From contig NZ_JAKRET010000007.1 of the NCBI RefSeq assembly GCF_022664395.1, positions 1-64,000 of the forward strand: DNA of 64,000 nucleotides, read 5' to 3'. This DNA is from Sphingomonas lacusdianchii (lineage in GTDB: Bacteria; Pseudomonadota; Alphaproteobacteria; Sphingomonadales; Sphingomonadaceae). Positions 46,432 to 55,200 of the stretch are shown here, piece by piece; within the stretch, counting starts at the first letter, position 1; each line of letters starts with the position of its first letter. A model generated the notes under the pieces. It saw nothing but the letters and a program-made list of their open reading frames with translations, was not told where the DNA came from and did not search any database. The position numbers and the translations under genes were made by a program.

Positions 46432-47906
46432 AGACGGCAGCCGTTATCGGCGCGGGGTTCGGCGGCCTTGCGCTCGCCATCCGCCTGCAATCCGCCGGGG
46501 TCCAGACGACGCTGGTCGAAGGCCGCGACAAGCCCGGCGGCCGCGCCTATTACTGGGAGCGCGACGGCTTCGTCTTCGATGCCGGCCCGACCGTCATCAC
46601 CGCGCCCGAAGCATTGCAGGAATTGTGGCAGCTGACCGGCCGCGACATGGCCGAGGACGTGACGCTGCAGGCGGTCTCGCCCTTCTACCGGCTCAATTGG
46701 CCCGACGGCACCAATTTCGACTATACCAACGACGACACGCTGCTGCGCTCGGAAATCGCCAAGCTCGATCCGGGCGACATCGCCGGCTATGCCCGCTTCC
46801 TCGAATATTCGGCGGGCGTGTACGAGGAAGGCTATGTGAAGCTCGGCCATGTGCCGTTCCTCGACTTCGCCTCGATGATCAAGGCCGCGCCGGCGCTCGC
46901 CAAATATCAGGCGTGGCGATCGGTCTATTCGATCGTGTCGTCGTTCGTGAAGAACGAGAAGCTCCGCCAGGCGCTGTCGTTCCACACTTTGCTGGTCGGC
47001 GGCGATCCGATGAAGACCAGCAGCATCTACGCACTGATCCACAAGCTGGAGCGCGATGGCGGCGTGTGGTTCGCGCAGGGCGGCACCAACAAGCTGGTCG
47101 CCGGCATGGTCCGCCTGTTCGAGAAGCTGGGCGGGACGCTGATCCTGAACGATCCGGTCGAGCGTATCGACACGCTCGGCGACCGTGCGACCGGCGTCAC
47201 GACCAAGAGCGGCGTAGTGATCGGTGCCGACATGGTCGCGACCAATGCCGACCTGATGCACAGCTACAAGGACCTGCTGTCGGGATCGCGCAGCGCGCAG
47301 CGCAAGGCCAAGCGGCTGGAGCGCAAGCGTTTCTCGCCGTCGCTGTTCGTCGTCCATTTCGGGATCAAGGGCACGTGGCCGGGCATCCCGCACCACATGA
47401 TTCTGTTCGGCCCGCGCTACAAAGGGTTGCTCGCCGATATCTACGACCATGGCGTGCTGTCGGAGGATTTCTCGCTCTATCTTCACCACCCGACCGTCAC
47501 CGACCCGTCGATGGCGCCGGAGGGACATTCGACCTTCTACGCGCTGTGCCCGGTGCCGCACACCGGCAAATTCCCGGTCGACTGGGACCAGATCGGCCCG
47601 ATCCTTGAGCGGCGCATCCTCAACGAGGTCGGCCGCCGCCTGATCCCCGACATCCACGAACGGATCGTGACGAAGTTCAGCTATATGCCGAGCGACTTTA
47701 CCCGCGACCTGAACGCGTATCAGGGCTCGGCCTTCTCGCTCGAGCCGATCCTGACGCAGAGCGCCTATTTCCGCGCGCACAACCGCGACGACGATATCCC
47801 GAACCTGTATGTCGTGGGGGCGGGTACGCACCCCGGCGCGGGGATTCCGGGCGTGGTCGGCAGCGCCAAGGCGACGGCCAAGCTGATGCTGGGCGGCGAG
47901 GACTGA
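46428..47906 (+). CDS. crtI: Phytoene desaturase (lycopene-forming)
   Basis: A 492-residue FAD enzyme. N-terminal AAVIGAGFGGLALAIRLQSA binds FAD; the C-terminal CrtI signature NLYVVGAGTHPGAGIPGVVG is complete. The start is GTG 46428, whose TG is part of the crtY stop (GTGA); the preceding GGGGAGACAGG supplies a ribosome site. It desaturates phytoene to lycopene. Length and motifs are standard. A repeat-bearing gap of 195 bases separates it from the next gene. Confidence 0.93.
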   Translation: MKTAAVIGAGFGGLALAIRLQSAGVQTTLVEGRDKPGGRAYYWERDGFVFDAGPTVITAPEALQELWQLTGRDMAEDVTLQAVSPFYRLNWPDGTNFDYTNDDTLLRSEIAKLDPGDIAGYARFLEYSAGVYEEGYVKLGHVPFLDFASMIKAAPALAKYQAWRSVYSIVSSFVKNEKLRQALSFHTLLVGGDPMKTSSIYALIHKLERDGGVWFAQGGTNKLVAGMVRLFEKLGGTLILNDPVERIDTLGDRATGVTTKSGVVIGADMVATNADLMHSYKDLLSGSRSAQRKAKRLERKRFSPSLFVVHFGIKGTWPGIPHHMILFGPRYKGLLADIYDHGVLSEDFSLYLHHPTVTDPSMAPEGHSTFYALCPVPHTGKFPVDWDQIGPILERRILNEVGRRLIPDIHERIVTKFSYMPSDFTRDLNAYQGSAFSLEPILTQSAYFRAHNRDDDIPNLYVVGAGTHPGAGIPGVVGSAKATAKLMLGGED

Positions 47907-47925
47907 GCCCCACCTTAACCGTTCG

Positions 47926-48030
47926 GTTCGAGCAGCTTCGAGCTTGTCGAGAAGCGGTAGTCGAGAACCCCCCGTTTGAGGCACCCCCTTCTCGACTTCG
48001 GTTCTCGACAGGCTCGAACCTCCGCTCGAA
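47926..48030. repeat. GTCGAGAA-type fold-back repeat between crtI and LOG gene
   Basis: GGTTCGAG...CTTGTCGAGAAG and, inverted, CTTCTCGAC...GGTTCTCGACAGGCTCGAACC make a complex hairpin. It is related in style to the repeat at 49620-49726 (AAGCTC, GTCGAAGG/GTCGAGAA cores). Confidence 0.55.
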
Positions 48031-48101
48031 GCAAACGGATTTGAAGGGCATAGGAGGGCACCCGCTTGCCCCCCACCCCCCGATCGCCTAACCCCGCGAC
48101 C

Positions 48102-48683
48102 ATGCAGCGTCTGGCCATCTATTGCGGGTCCGCAACCCCCGCCGACCCCATCTATATCGACTCCGCCCGCGCCGTCGGCCGTGCGCTGGCGGAACGCAAC
48201 ATCGGCGTCGTCTATGGCGGCGGCAGGCTCGGGCTGATGGGCGCGGTCGCCGATGGCGCGATCGAGGCGGGCGGCGAGGTGATCGGCGTGATCCCGACCG
48301 CGCTGGTCAAGGCCGAGGCCGCGCACAAGGGCCTCACCGAACTGCACGTCGTCGACACGATGCACCAGCGCAAACAGGCGTTCACCGACCTGTCCGACGG
48401 CTTCGTCACCATCCCCGGCGGCACCGGCACGATGGACGAATTGTGGGAAGCGATGAGCTGGGCGCAGCTCGGCTATCATGCCAAGCCGGTCGGACTGCTC
48501 AACACCGCCGGCTATTACGACCATCTGATCGCCTTCGTCGAAAAGATGGCGGAAGTCGGCTTTATGCGCCCCATGCACCGCGACATCCTGCTGGTCGCCG
48601 ATACGCTGGACGTCCTGCTGGACAAGATGGCGGCGCATAGGCCGGTGATGCCGATCATCCAGATGAGCAGCAAAGACCTTTGA
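48102..48683 (+). CDS. LOG family phosphoribohydrolase (TIGR00730 type)
   Basis: A 193-residue Rossmann-fold protein. It has YCGSATPADPIYID at the start, VVYGGGRLGLMG (about 40-51) and the signature PGGTGTMDELWEAMSWAQLG. Characterised relatives release free bases from nucleoside 5'-monophosphates (cytokinin-activating LOG, PpnN). It lies between crtI and crtB; its stop overlaps the crtB start (TTGA), so crtB depends on its translation. No carotenoid role is known; likely an operon passenger. Confidence 0.88.
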   Translation: MQRLAIYCGSATPADPIYIDSARAVGRALAERNIGVVYGGGRLGLMGAVADGAIEAGGEVIGVIPTALVKAEAAHKGLTELHVVDTMHQRKQAFTDLSDGFVTIPGGTGTMDELWEAMSWAQLGYHAKPVGLLNTAGYYDHLIAFVEKMAEVGFMRPMHRDILLVADTLDVLLDKMAAHRPVMPIIQMSSKDL

Positions 48684-49624
48684 TCCCGCCACGCGCCGAC
48701 CTCGTCGCGCATGCCCGCGACACGATCGCGCGCGGCTCGAAAAGTTTCGCGGCGGCGAGCAAGCTGTTCGACCCGGTCACCCGCGAACGGGCATGGCTGC
48801 TCTACGCATGGTGCCGCGCCTGCGACGATCTGGCCGACGGGCAGGATATGGGCCATGGCATGCAGCGGCTCGACGATGCCCCCGCCCGCCTGCTGCTGAT
48901 CCGCCAGCGTACCGCGCAGGCGCTGGCCGGCCAGCCGACCGGCGATCCCGCCTTCGACGCGCTGGGCGTGGTCGCGGTCAAAGTCGGCCTGCCGCACCGG
49001 CTGGTGTACGACGTCATCGACGGGTTCCAGCTCGATGCCGATGGCTGGCAACCGGTGAGCGAAGGTGATCTCTACCAATATTGCTATCATGTCGCCGGCG
49101 CGGTCGGCGGACTGATGGCGGTGGTGATGGGCGTGCCCGCTGGCGACAAGGACACGCTCGACCGCGCCTGCGACCTGGGGCTGGCCTTTCAGCTCGCCAA
49201 TATCGCCCGCGACGTGCGCGAGGATGCCGAAGCCGGGCGCTGCTACCTGCCGCGCGACTGGCTGGCCGAACAGGGCATCGACCCGGCCGATCCGATGGCG
49301 ACGCCCGACCGGGTGGCGATCCTCACCCGGCGGATGGCGGCGCGCGCCGCACTTCACGAGGACAGCGCCCGCGTCGGTGCCGCCCGCCTGCCGTGGCGAT
49401 CGGCATGGGCGGTACTTGCCGCCGCCGACATTTATGGCGGCATCGCCCGGAAAGTCGCCGCCGCCGGCCCCGCCGCATGGGACAAGCGCCAAACCACGTC
49501 GAAGGCGGAAAAGATCGCCGCCATCGCCCGCGCCTTTGTCGCCGCCCGCTGGCGGCCGGCAGCGGACACGCCACGCGATCCAGTGTTGTGGACAAAAAAC
49601 ACCTCATCCGTTCATGCTGAGTAG
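48680..49624 (+). CDS. crtB: Phytoene synthase
   Basis: A 314-residue isoprenoid synthase. The two Asp-rich motifs are visible: CDDLADGQD (about 52-60) and ANIARDVREDAEAGRCYLP, plus GSKSFAAASKLF at the N-terminus. It condenses two geranylgeranyl diphosphates to phytoene, the first committed step before CrtI and CrtY. The start is TTG 48680 overlapping the LOG stop; no ATG or GTG lies upstream of the conserved region. Confidence 0.92.
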   Translation: MIPPRADLVAHARDTIARGSKSFAAASKLFDPVTRERAWLLYAWCRACDDLADGQDMGHGMQRLDDAPARLLLIRQRTAQALAGQPTGDPAFDALGVVAVKVGLPHRLVYDVIDGFQLDADGWQPVSEGDLYQYCYHVAGAVGGLMAVVMGVPAGDKDTLDRACDLGLAFQLANIARDVREDAEAGRCYLPRDWLAEQGIDPADPMATPDRVAILTRRMAARAALHEDSARVGAARLPWRSAWAVLAAADIYGGIARKVAAAGPAAWDKRQTTSKAEKIAAIARAFVAARWRPAADTPRDPVLWTKNTSSVHAE

Positions 49625-49726
49625 GGACTGAGCGAAGTCGAAGGCCCGTATCGAAGCACCTGCACCAAACGGTCCTTCGATACGCCCCTTCGACAAGCTC
49701 AGGGGCTACTCAGGACGAACGGGAGG
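49620..49726. repeat. Fold-back repeat, second copy of a dispersed element
   Basis: Inner arms GTATCGAAG (49648-49656) and CTTCGATAC (49675-49683) are nested in outer arms CTGAGCGAAGTCGAAGG and CCTTCGACAAGCTCAG. A degenerate copy is at 16465-16582. It lies between the convergent crtB and AI-2E permease genes, where it may also stop transcription. Confidence 0.65.
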
Positions 49727-49743
49727 GGGCAGTGGTGAAGCCC

Positions 49744-50808
49744 TCACTCCTCCTTCACCTTGTCCGTCGCCACGGTGATGTCGCGCCCCAGCAACGCTTG
49801 CACGTAAATCCGCTGCACCAGCACGAACACGACGATCGTCAGCGGCGCCGCCAGCAGCACGCCGATGAACCCGAACATCAGCCCCATGCCGATGACCGAG
49901 AACAACAGCACGGCAGGCGGCACGTCGACCGCATGCTTCTGGACGATCGGTTGCAGGATATTGCCCTGAATCTGCTGGACGATCAGGAACACGCCGATCG
50001 TCCACAGCGCGGTCGATGGTGACACGGTAAAGGCCAACATCACCGCCGGCACCCCGGCGATGATCGGCCCGACATAGGGCACGACGTCCATCAACCCGGC
50101 GATCAGCCCCAGCCCGATCGCGGCGGGCACGCCCAGCAGCCATAACCCCGTCCCGGTCAGCACCGCGACGACGATGATCGCCACCGCCTCGCCCTTCATC
50201 CAGCCGCGCAGGCCGCCTGCGGCATCGTCCACCGCCTTGCGCGCGACCGGCTCGGCCTTGGGCGGCACCAGCTTCACCAGTCCCCGGCGATACAGTTCGG
50301 GATCGGCCGCGAGGAAGATCGCCCCGACCAGCACCAGCACCGCATCCGACAGCCCCGACCCGATCGACAGGACATAGCTGCCCGCGCGCGACATGATCGT
50401 CGACAGGTCGCTGCTCCCCTGCGACAACAGGTCGCGCGCCGGCTCGCCCAGCCCCCATGCATCCAGCTGCCGCTGGATCGCCTGCAACGCCGACGGAATC
50501 TGCTCGCGGATCGTGTCGAACTGCTGCACCAGCTGCGCGCCGAAGCCATAGAAGATGCCGATCACGATCCCCAGCAGCAGGATGATCGACAGCGCCAGCG
50601 CCAGTCCGCGCGGCAGGCGGGTCCATTTCTGGATCCGGCGCGCGACCGCGCTGAACAACACCGCGATGACCGTTGCCGCGAACACCAGCAATATCAGCCG
50701 CATCATCGAAATCAGCAGATAGCCGGTGCCGATGATTGCCAGCACCATCACCGTCATCGCCGCGACCCGGCCATAGCTCGGGCCCTGTCGTTCCGTTTCG
50801 CCGTCCAT
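49744..50808 (-). CDS. AI-2E family transporter (PerM type)
   Basis: A 354-residue membrane protein with about eight segments and a central soluble domain (about 95-165). PYVGPIIAGVPAVMLAF and IQGNILQPIVQKHAVDVPPA are the family hallmarks. Characterised relatives include TqsA and Na+/H+ antiporters; substrate here is unknown. It stands alone, convergent with crtB and divergent from a siderophore-type receptor. Confidence 0.87.
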   Translation of the reverse strand: MDGETERQGPSYGRVAAMTVMVLAIIGTGYLLISMMRLILLVFAATVIAVLFSAVARRIQKWTRLPRGLALALSIILLLGIVIGIFYGFGAQLVQQFDTIREQIPSALQAIQRQLDAWGLGEPARDLLSQGSSDLSTIMSRAGSYVLSIGSGLSDAVLVLVGAIFLAADPELYRRGLVKLVPPKAEPVARKAVDDAAGGLRGWMKGEAVAIIVVAVLTGTGLWLLGVPAAIGLGLIAGLMDVVPYVGPIIAGVPAVMLAFTVSPSTALWTIGVFLIVQQIQGNILQPIVQKHAVDVPPAVLLFSVIGMGLMFGFIGVLLAAPLTIVVFVLVQRIYVQALLGRDITVATDKVKEE

Positions 50809-50958
50809 CGCCGCTTCCCCTTTGTGCGTGAACGGACCATGGCGCCACCGCGTTCCGGTTCGGCTCCGTCACGATCGGCCGAAAATCGTATCCGAAACAA
50901 TTGCCCTTAAAACGCACCTTCGCTAATGCGACCGCCTATCAATATCAGGGGGACGGTA

Positions 50959-53067
50959 GTGAAGCGTTGGTGGATGCCCGCGATGGCGGTATTGGTCGCG
51001 AGCCAGGCGGCGGCGCAGGACCGTTCGTCGAACGACGACGCCGACATCATCGTCGAAGGGCGCGCCCGGCAACTCTATCGCACCACGCTCACCACCGTCG
51101 GCAAATCGGCGCAGGACCCCCTCGACATTCCGCAGGCGTTGCAGGTCATCAACAGCGACCTGTTCACCGATCAGGGCGCGCGCGACGCGACCGACCTCTA
51201 TCGCAACATCTCGGGCGTCAGCGCCTACAGCTATGCCGGCGTCACCTTTCGCGGCTTTCGGCAGGACGAATCTTTCTACGACGGGATGCGCGGCAATCCG
51301 TTCGTCGGCTTCACCGTGCCGCAACTGTTCAACATCGACCGGGTCGAGGTGCTGAAAGGTCCGGCGGGGCTGTTCTTCGGACCCGGCGCGCCGGGCGGCA
51401 TCATCAACTATGTGTCGAAGACCCCGTCCGATCGGGCCAGCCTGCGCACCGTCGCCACTGCCGGCAATTACGACCGGTTCGGCATCTCGGCAGAGGCGAC
51501 GAACCGGATCGATGCCGATGGCGTCGTCTCCTATCGCATCGGCGGCTTCACCGAATCGATGCGGCCCTATCGTTTCAATACGCTGTATAAGGCGCTGATC
51601 GGCGATGCCGGCCTGTCGATCCGCACCAATCCCGGCGGGCTGCTGACGCTGCAGGTCACGACCTACGACAATTATCTGCGCGCCAACCGGCTGCGCGGGG
51701 TGCTGGTCGATGACAGCGGCCGCTTCCGCACGTCGATCGACTGGAACGCCAATGAGCGGAGCGACTATCTCCACCTGACCTCGACCGCATGGGCCGCGCG
51801 CTATGCGACCGCCATCGGTGAAGCGGTGACGTTCGATGTTGGCGCGCGCTATTTCCGTTCGACCGAACGGCAGAAATATCACGAACCGCGTGGGACAAGC
51901 CCGACCAACCCCGACCTCGTCCTGCGCGAATTCCGCGATCAGGTCCGCCCCGTCGATGGCCTGTCGTTCATGGCCAACGCCACCGCGCGCACGACATTGT
52001 TCGGCCTGTCGCATCGGTTGCAGGTCGGCAGCGACTGGTATCGCGAAGCCAATGGCCTCGAATCGCGCATCCTGCGGGCCGGCGTGGCACCGCTCAGCCT
52101 GTCCAATCCGGTCTATGGCCGGTCCGACGGTGACGCGCTGCGCGCGATGACACTGCCCTTCACCGTCACCGACACCGATGCGCGCCGCTTCGGCATCTAT
52201 GCGCAGGACCAGATCGACCTGACCGATCGGCTGCTGCTGGTCGCGGGCGTCCGCTACGACCGGTTCGAGGATCGCACCCGGGTCGCCACCGCCGGGCGGG
52301 TCACGTCGAACGCGCGCTATAACGACCACGACGTCACCTTCCGCACCGGCGCGATCTACAAGCTTCAGGACGATCTGTCGCTATATGTCAGCTGGTCGCA
52401 AGGCTTCGATCCGCAGGCCCCGGCCAGCCAGCTTCCCGCCGCCGGCGGCCCCTTCGCGCCGATCACCGGCAACCAGATCGAAACCGGCGCCAAATCGCGC
52501 CTGTTCGACGGTCGGCTACAGGCCAATGCCGCGCTGTATCGCATCGTCCGCCGCAATCTGTTGCAGGTCGACCCCTCGCTGCCCCCGGTCGGCGGCGTCG
52601 ACCAGCTTCGCCCGATCGGGGAGGTGACCAGCAAGGGGTTCGAACTCGACCTCGCCACCGATCTGACGCCGAACTGGGTGCTGCTCGCCAATTACGGCTA
52701 TAACGACACCCGCGTCACCGGCAGCGTCGCCGGACAGGCGCTGACCGATGCGGTCGGCAGCCATTTTCCCAACGCGCCCGCGCACAAGCTCGGCTTCTGG
52801 ACCCGCTATCAGGTCGCGCCGATCCGGACCGCCTTCGCCGTTGGCGGCGAGCATGTCTCGCGCCGGATCAGCCGCTCGGGCCAGCCGGTGTTGCCCTACA
52901 CCATCTTCGATGCGTCGATCACGCACCAGTTGGGCTTTGCCGAACTGATGCTGCGCGTCGATAACATCTTCGACAAGGTCTATGCCGCTTCGGGCTTTAC
53001 CGCGATGAGCGGCCATTTCCCCGGCGACCCGCGCACCGTCTTCGCTGAACTACGGACGAAATTCTGA
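50959..53067 (+). CDS. TonB-dependent siderophore receptor
   Basis: A 702-residue receptor from GTG 50959, chosen because AGGGGGA lies just upstream and VKRWWMPAMAVLVASQAAAQ then forms a compact signal peptide; ATG 50926 is in frame and would add 11 residues. The plug has DPLDIPQALQVI, NISGVSAYSYAGVTFRGFRQ and FNIDRVEVLKGPAGLFFG, characteristic of ferric-siderophore receptors. The barrel ends GDPRTVFAELRTKF. No Fur box could be confirmed in the 150 bases upstream. Its last 18 bases overlap the convergent TenI-like gene. Confidence 0.88.
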   Translation: MKRWWMPAMAVLVASQAAAQDRSSNDDADIIVEGRARQLYRTTLTTVGKSAQDPLDIPQALQVINSDLFTDQGARDATDLYRNISGVSAYSYAGVTFRGFRQDESFYDGMRGNPFVGFTVPQLFNIDRVEVLKGPAGLFFGPGAPGGIINYVSKTPSDRASLRTVATAGNYDRFGISAEATNRIDADGVVSYRIGGFTESMRPYRFNTLYKALIGDAGLSIRTNPGGLLTLQVTTYDNYLRANRLRGVLVDDSGRFRTSIDWNANERSDYLHLTSTAWAARYATAIGEAVTFDVGARYFRSTERQKYHEPRGTSPTNPDLVLREFRDQVRPVDGLSFMANATARTTLFGLSHRLQVGSDWYREANGLESRILRAGVAPLSLSNPVYGRSDGDALRAMTLPFTVTDTDARRFGIYAQDQIDLTDRLLLVAGVRYDRFEDRTRVATAGRVTSNARYNDHDVTFRTGAIYKLQDDLSLYVSWSQGFDPQAPASQLPAAGGPFAPITGNQIETGAKSRLFDGRLQANAALYRIVRRNLLQVDPSLPPVGGVDQLRPIGEVTSKGFELDLATDLTPNWVLLANYGYNDTRVTGSVAGQALTDAVGSHFPNAPAHKLGFWTRYQVAPIRTAFAVGGEHVSRRISRSGQPVLPYTIFDASITHQLGFAELMLRVDNIFDKVYAASGFTAMSGHFPGDPRTVFAELRTKF

Positions 53068-53577
53068 CCACGCATCGATCGCTGCCCAGCCGGCAATGCC
53101 CGGCAACGTCCGCGCGCGCCGCTCGGTCATCCCGCCCAAGGCGATGACCGGCAGGCGCGCGCCGCGGATCAGCAGCGCGAAGCGGATGCGGCCCAGCGGC
53201 CTTGCGCCCGGATGCGAGCGGGTGGCGAACACGGGGGAGACGAAGGTTGCATCGACCCCCGCGCGCTCCGCGGCGATGCGTTCGCGCACCGAATGCACCG
53301 GCCGCGTCGCCAACCCATTGTTCTTCTTCGCCTTCTTTCCATGCACACCGTCCGCGCCGGGCAGAAACGGTCCGGCGATCAGCAGCGTTATCCGCCGCGC
53401 CCGTGCGATCCGCCGCACCTGTGCAAACATCCGCCGTCTTTTCCCTTTTGGCGTAGCATATTGGCGGAAGACGACACCGCTGCCGCGTGGCAACTTCGCC
53501 ACCTTCGCCGCCAGCTCGTCGCCCAGCCGCTCGTCGGTCATTAGCCAGCGGCGCGGCAAAGGGTGGCGGCGATCCAT
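53050..53577 (-). CDS. Thiamine-phosphate-synthase-like (TenI) protein
   Basis: A 175-residue protein, shorter than ThiE (about 210). PLPRRWLMTDERLGDELAA at the start, FVSPVFATRSHPGARPLG and VIALGGMTERRARTL are ThiE/TenI landmarks (the phosphate-binding SPVF and GGM segments). The pyrophosphate-binding Asp and Lys residues of true ThiE are not clearly present, so it may be TenI-like rather than a thiamine phosphate synthase. The ATG overlaps the upstream region of the divergent YggS gene. Confidence 0.72.
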   Translation of the reverse strand: MDRRHPLPRRWLMTDERLGDELAAKVAKLPRGSGVVFRQYATPKGKRRRMFAQVRRIARARRITLLIAGPFLPGADGVHGKKAKKNNGLATRPVHSVRERIAAERAGVDATFVSPVFATRSHPGARPLGRIRFALLIRGARLPVIALGGMTERRARTLPGIAGWAAIDAWSEFRP

Positions 53578-53599
53578 GACCCCCTTTATAGCGCGCCCA

Positions 53600-54262
53600 A
53601 TGACCAACGCCGCAACCTCGCTTGGCCGCATTCGCGACCGGATCGCCCATGCCGAATCGATCGCGCGCCGGGACGCAGGCGCGACGACGCTGATCGCGGT
53701 CAGCAAGACCCATGACGCCGCCGCGATCCAGCCGCTGATCGACGCCGGACAGCGCGTGTTCGGCGAAAACCGGGTGCAGGAGGCGCAGGCGAAATGGCCG
53801 GCGTTGCAGGCGCTTACCCCCGGGATCGAACTGCATCTGGTCGGGCAGCTGCAATCGAACAAGGCCGAGGACGCGGTCCGCCTGTTCGACGCGATCCATT
53901 CCGTCGACCGCCCCTCGCTGGTCGCCGCGCTTGCCAGGGCGATCGACAAGGTCGGTCGCGCGCCTGCCTGTTTCGTCCAGGTCGATATCGGCGACGAACC
54001 GCAAAAGGGCGGCTGCGCGCTATCCGACCTGCCCGCGCTGCTGGCCGAGGCACAGGCGGCGGGCCTGCCGGTCGCCGGGCTGATGTGCGTGCCCCCCGCC
54101 GGGCTCGACGCCGCGCCCTATTTCGCGCTGACCGCCAAACTGGCCCGCGACAATGGCTTGGCCGGGCTCAGCATGGGCATGTCCGACGATTTCGAAGCCG
54201 CCGTCACGCTCGGCGCCACCCATGTCCGCGTCGGTTCGGCCCTGTTCGGCCCGCGCGCCTGA
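53600..54262 (+). CDS. YggS-family pyridoxal-phosphate homeostasis protein
   Basis: A 220-residue alanine-racemase-fold protein. TTLIAVSKTHDAAAI carries the PLP lysine; FGENRVQEAQAKW, LHLVGQLQSNKAED and LSMGMSDDFEAAVTLGATHV are strictly family motifs. It binds PLP and balances vitamin B6 and amino-acid pools. ATG 53600 is taken; ATG 53576 in frame would overlap the divergent gene. It is 17 bases upstream of a HAD gene, probably one transcript. Confidence 0.92.
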   Translation: MTNAATSLGRIRDRIAHAESIARRDAGATTLIAVSKTHDAAAIQPLIDAGQRVFGENRVQEAQAKWPALQALTPGIELHLVGQLQSNKAEDAVRLFDAIHSVDRPSLVAALARAIDKVGRAPACFVQVDIGDEPQKGGCALSDLPALLAEAQAAGLPVAGLMCVPPAGLDAAPYFALTAKLARDNGLAGLSMGMSDDFEAAVTLGATHVRVGSALFGPRA

Positions 54263-54279
54263 TCTTCCAAGAGGTTATG

Positions 54280-54963
54280 ATGACCCGTCCGCAAGCCCTG
54301 CTCTTCGATTTCGACGGCGTGCTGCTCGAAAGCGAATATGCCGGCAACCGCCAGATCGCCGAGTTTCTCACTCAGGCCGGCCACCCGACGAGCGCCGCAG
54401 ATTCGATGGCCAATTTTATGGGCCTGTCGGGCGCGCACTTTACCAACGCGATCGAACGCTGGGTCGGCGGACCGATCCCCGCCGGCTTCTTCGAAGCCCG
54501 CGCCATCGAGGATGCACGCGTGCTCGAAGAAGGCGTCGAGGCAGTCGCCGGCGCGATCGCCTTCGTCCGCTCGCTTCCCGCCGACCTGCCGCGGGCGATC
54601 GTTTCGTCGAGCACGACCCACTGGATTTCTACGCATTTGCGCCATCTGGGCATCGCCGACGCGTTCGGCGATCACATCTATAGCGGCAAGGAGCATGTCG
54701 CGAACGGCAAGCCCGCGCCCGACCTCTATCTCTACGGCGCGCAGCAACTGGGCGTGCCGATCGATCAATGCGCGATCCTCGAGGACTCACCGGTCGGCGT
54801 CACCGGCGCGGTCGCATCGGGCGCCCGCGTGATCGGCCTGTGCGCCGGCACGCATTGCGGTGTCGGCCATGACGCCCGCCTGCGCGAACTGGGCGTGACC
54901 GAAATCGCGCACGGCTTCGACGAAGTGGCGCGGTTGCTCGGACTGGAGCCCGCGACGGTTTGA
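54280..54963 (+). CDS. HAD-superfamily phosphatase, beta-phosphoglucomutase-like
   Basis: A 227-residue HAD subfamily IA protein. Motif I LLFDFDGVLLESE, motif II Ser in IVSSSTTHWIS, motif III Lys in GKPAPDLYLY and motif IV CAILEDSPVGVTGAVASG are complete. The helical cap between motifs I and II is of the phosphoglycolate/2-deoxyglucose phosphatase type. Tandem ATGs at 54277 and 54280; the second has better spacing from GAGG. Substrate unknown. Confidence 0.85.
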   Translation: MTRPQALLFDFDGVLLESEYAGNRQIAEFLTQAGHPTSAADSMANFMGLSGAHFTNAIERWVGGPIPAGFFEARAIEDARVLEEGVEAVAGAIAFVRSLPADLPRAIVSSSTTHWISTHLRHLGIADAFGDHIYSGKEHVANGKPAPDLYLYGAQQLGVPIDQCAILEDSPVGVTGAVASGARVIGLCAGTHCGVGHDARLRELGVTEIAHGFDEVARLLGLEPATV

Positions 54964-55003
54964 TTTTCTCGGATTCACGCGAAGGCGCGAAGAAAGATTG
55001 GGT

Positions 55004-55160
55004 TTCGCGCAAAGGCGCAAAGGACGCAGAGGATGTTCGTGCAGTCATCGGCACGTCCGATCGGCAGGCCTATACTTCCTTTCCGATCAAAGCGTAGACC
55101 GCTGACGGGGATCGGCCACACATAGGCGGCCTCTTCGCGTCCTTTGCGCCTTTGCGCGAA
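55004..55160. repeat. 24-bp perfect inverted repeat
   Basis: Positions 55004-55027 (TTCGCGCAAAGGCGCAAAGG, then ACGC) are the exact reverse complement of 55137-55160. A related GCGAAGGCGCGAAG unit lies just to the left at 54978-54992. It fills the gap between the convergent HAD and cytochrome genes and holds no gene. Confidence 0.65.
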
Positions 55161-55200
55161 CCATCATCCTGATGGCCCCCGCCCGAACGCGGACGAAGCG

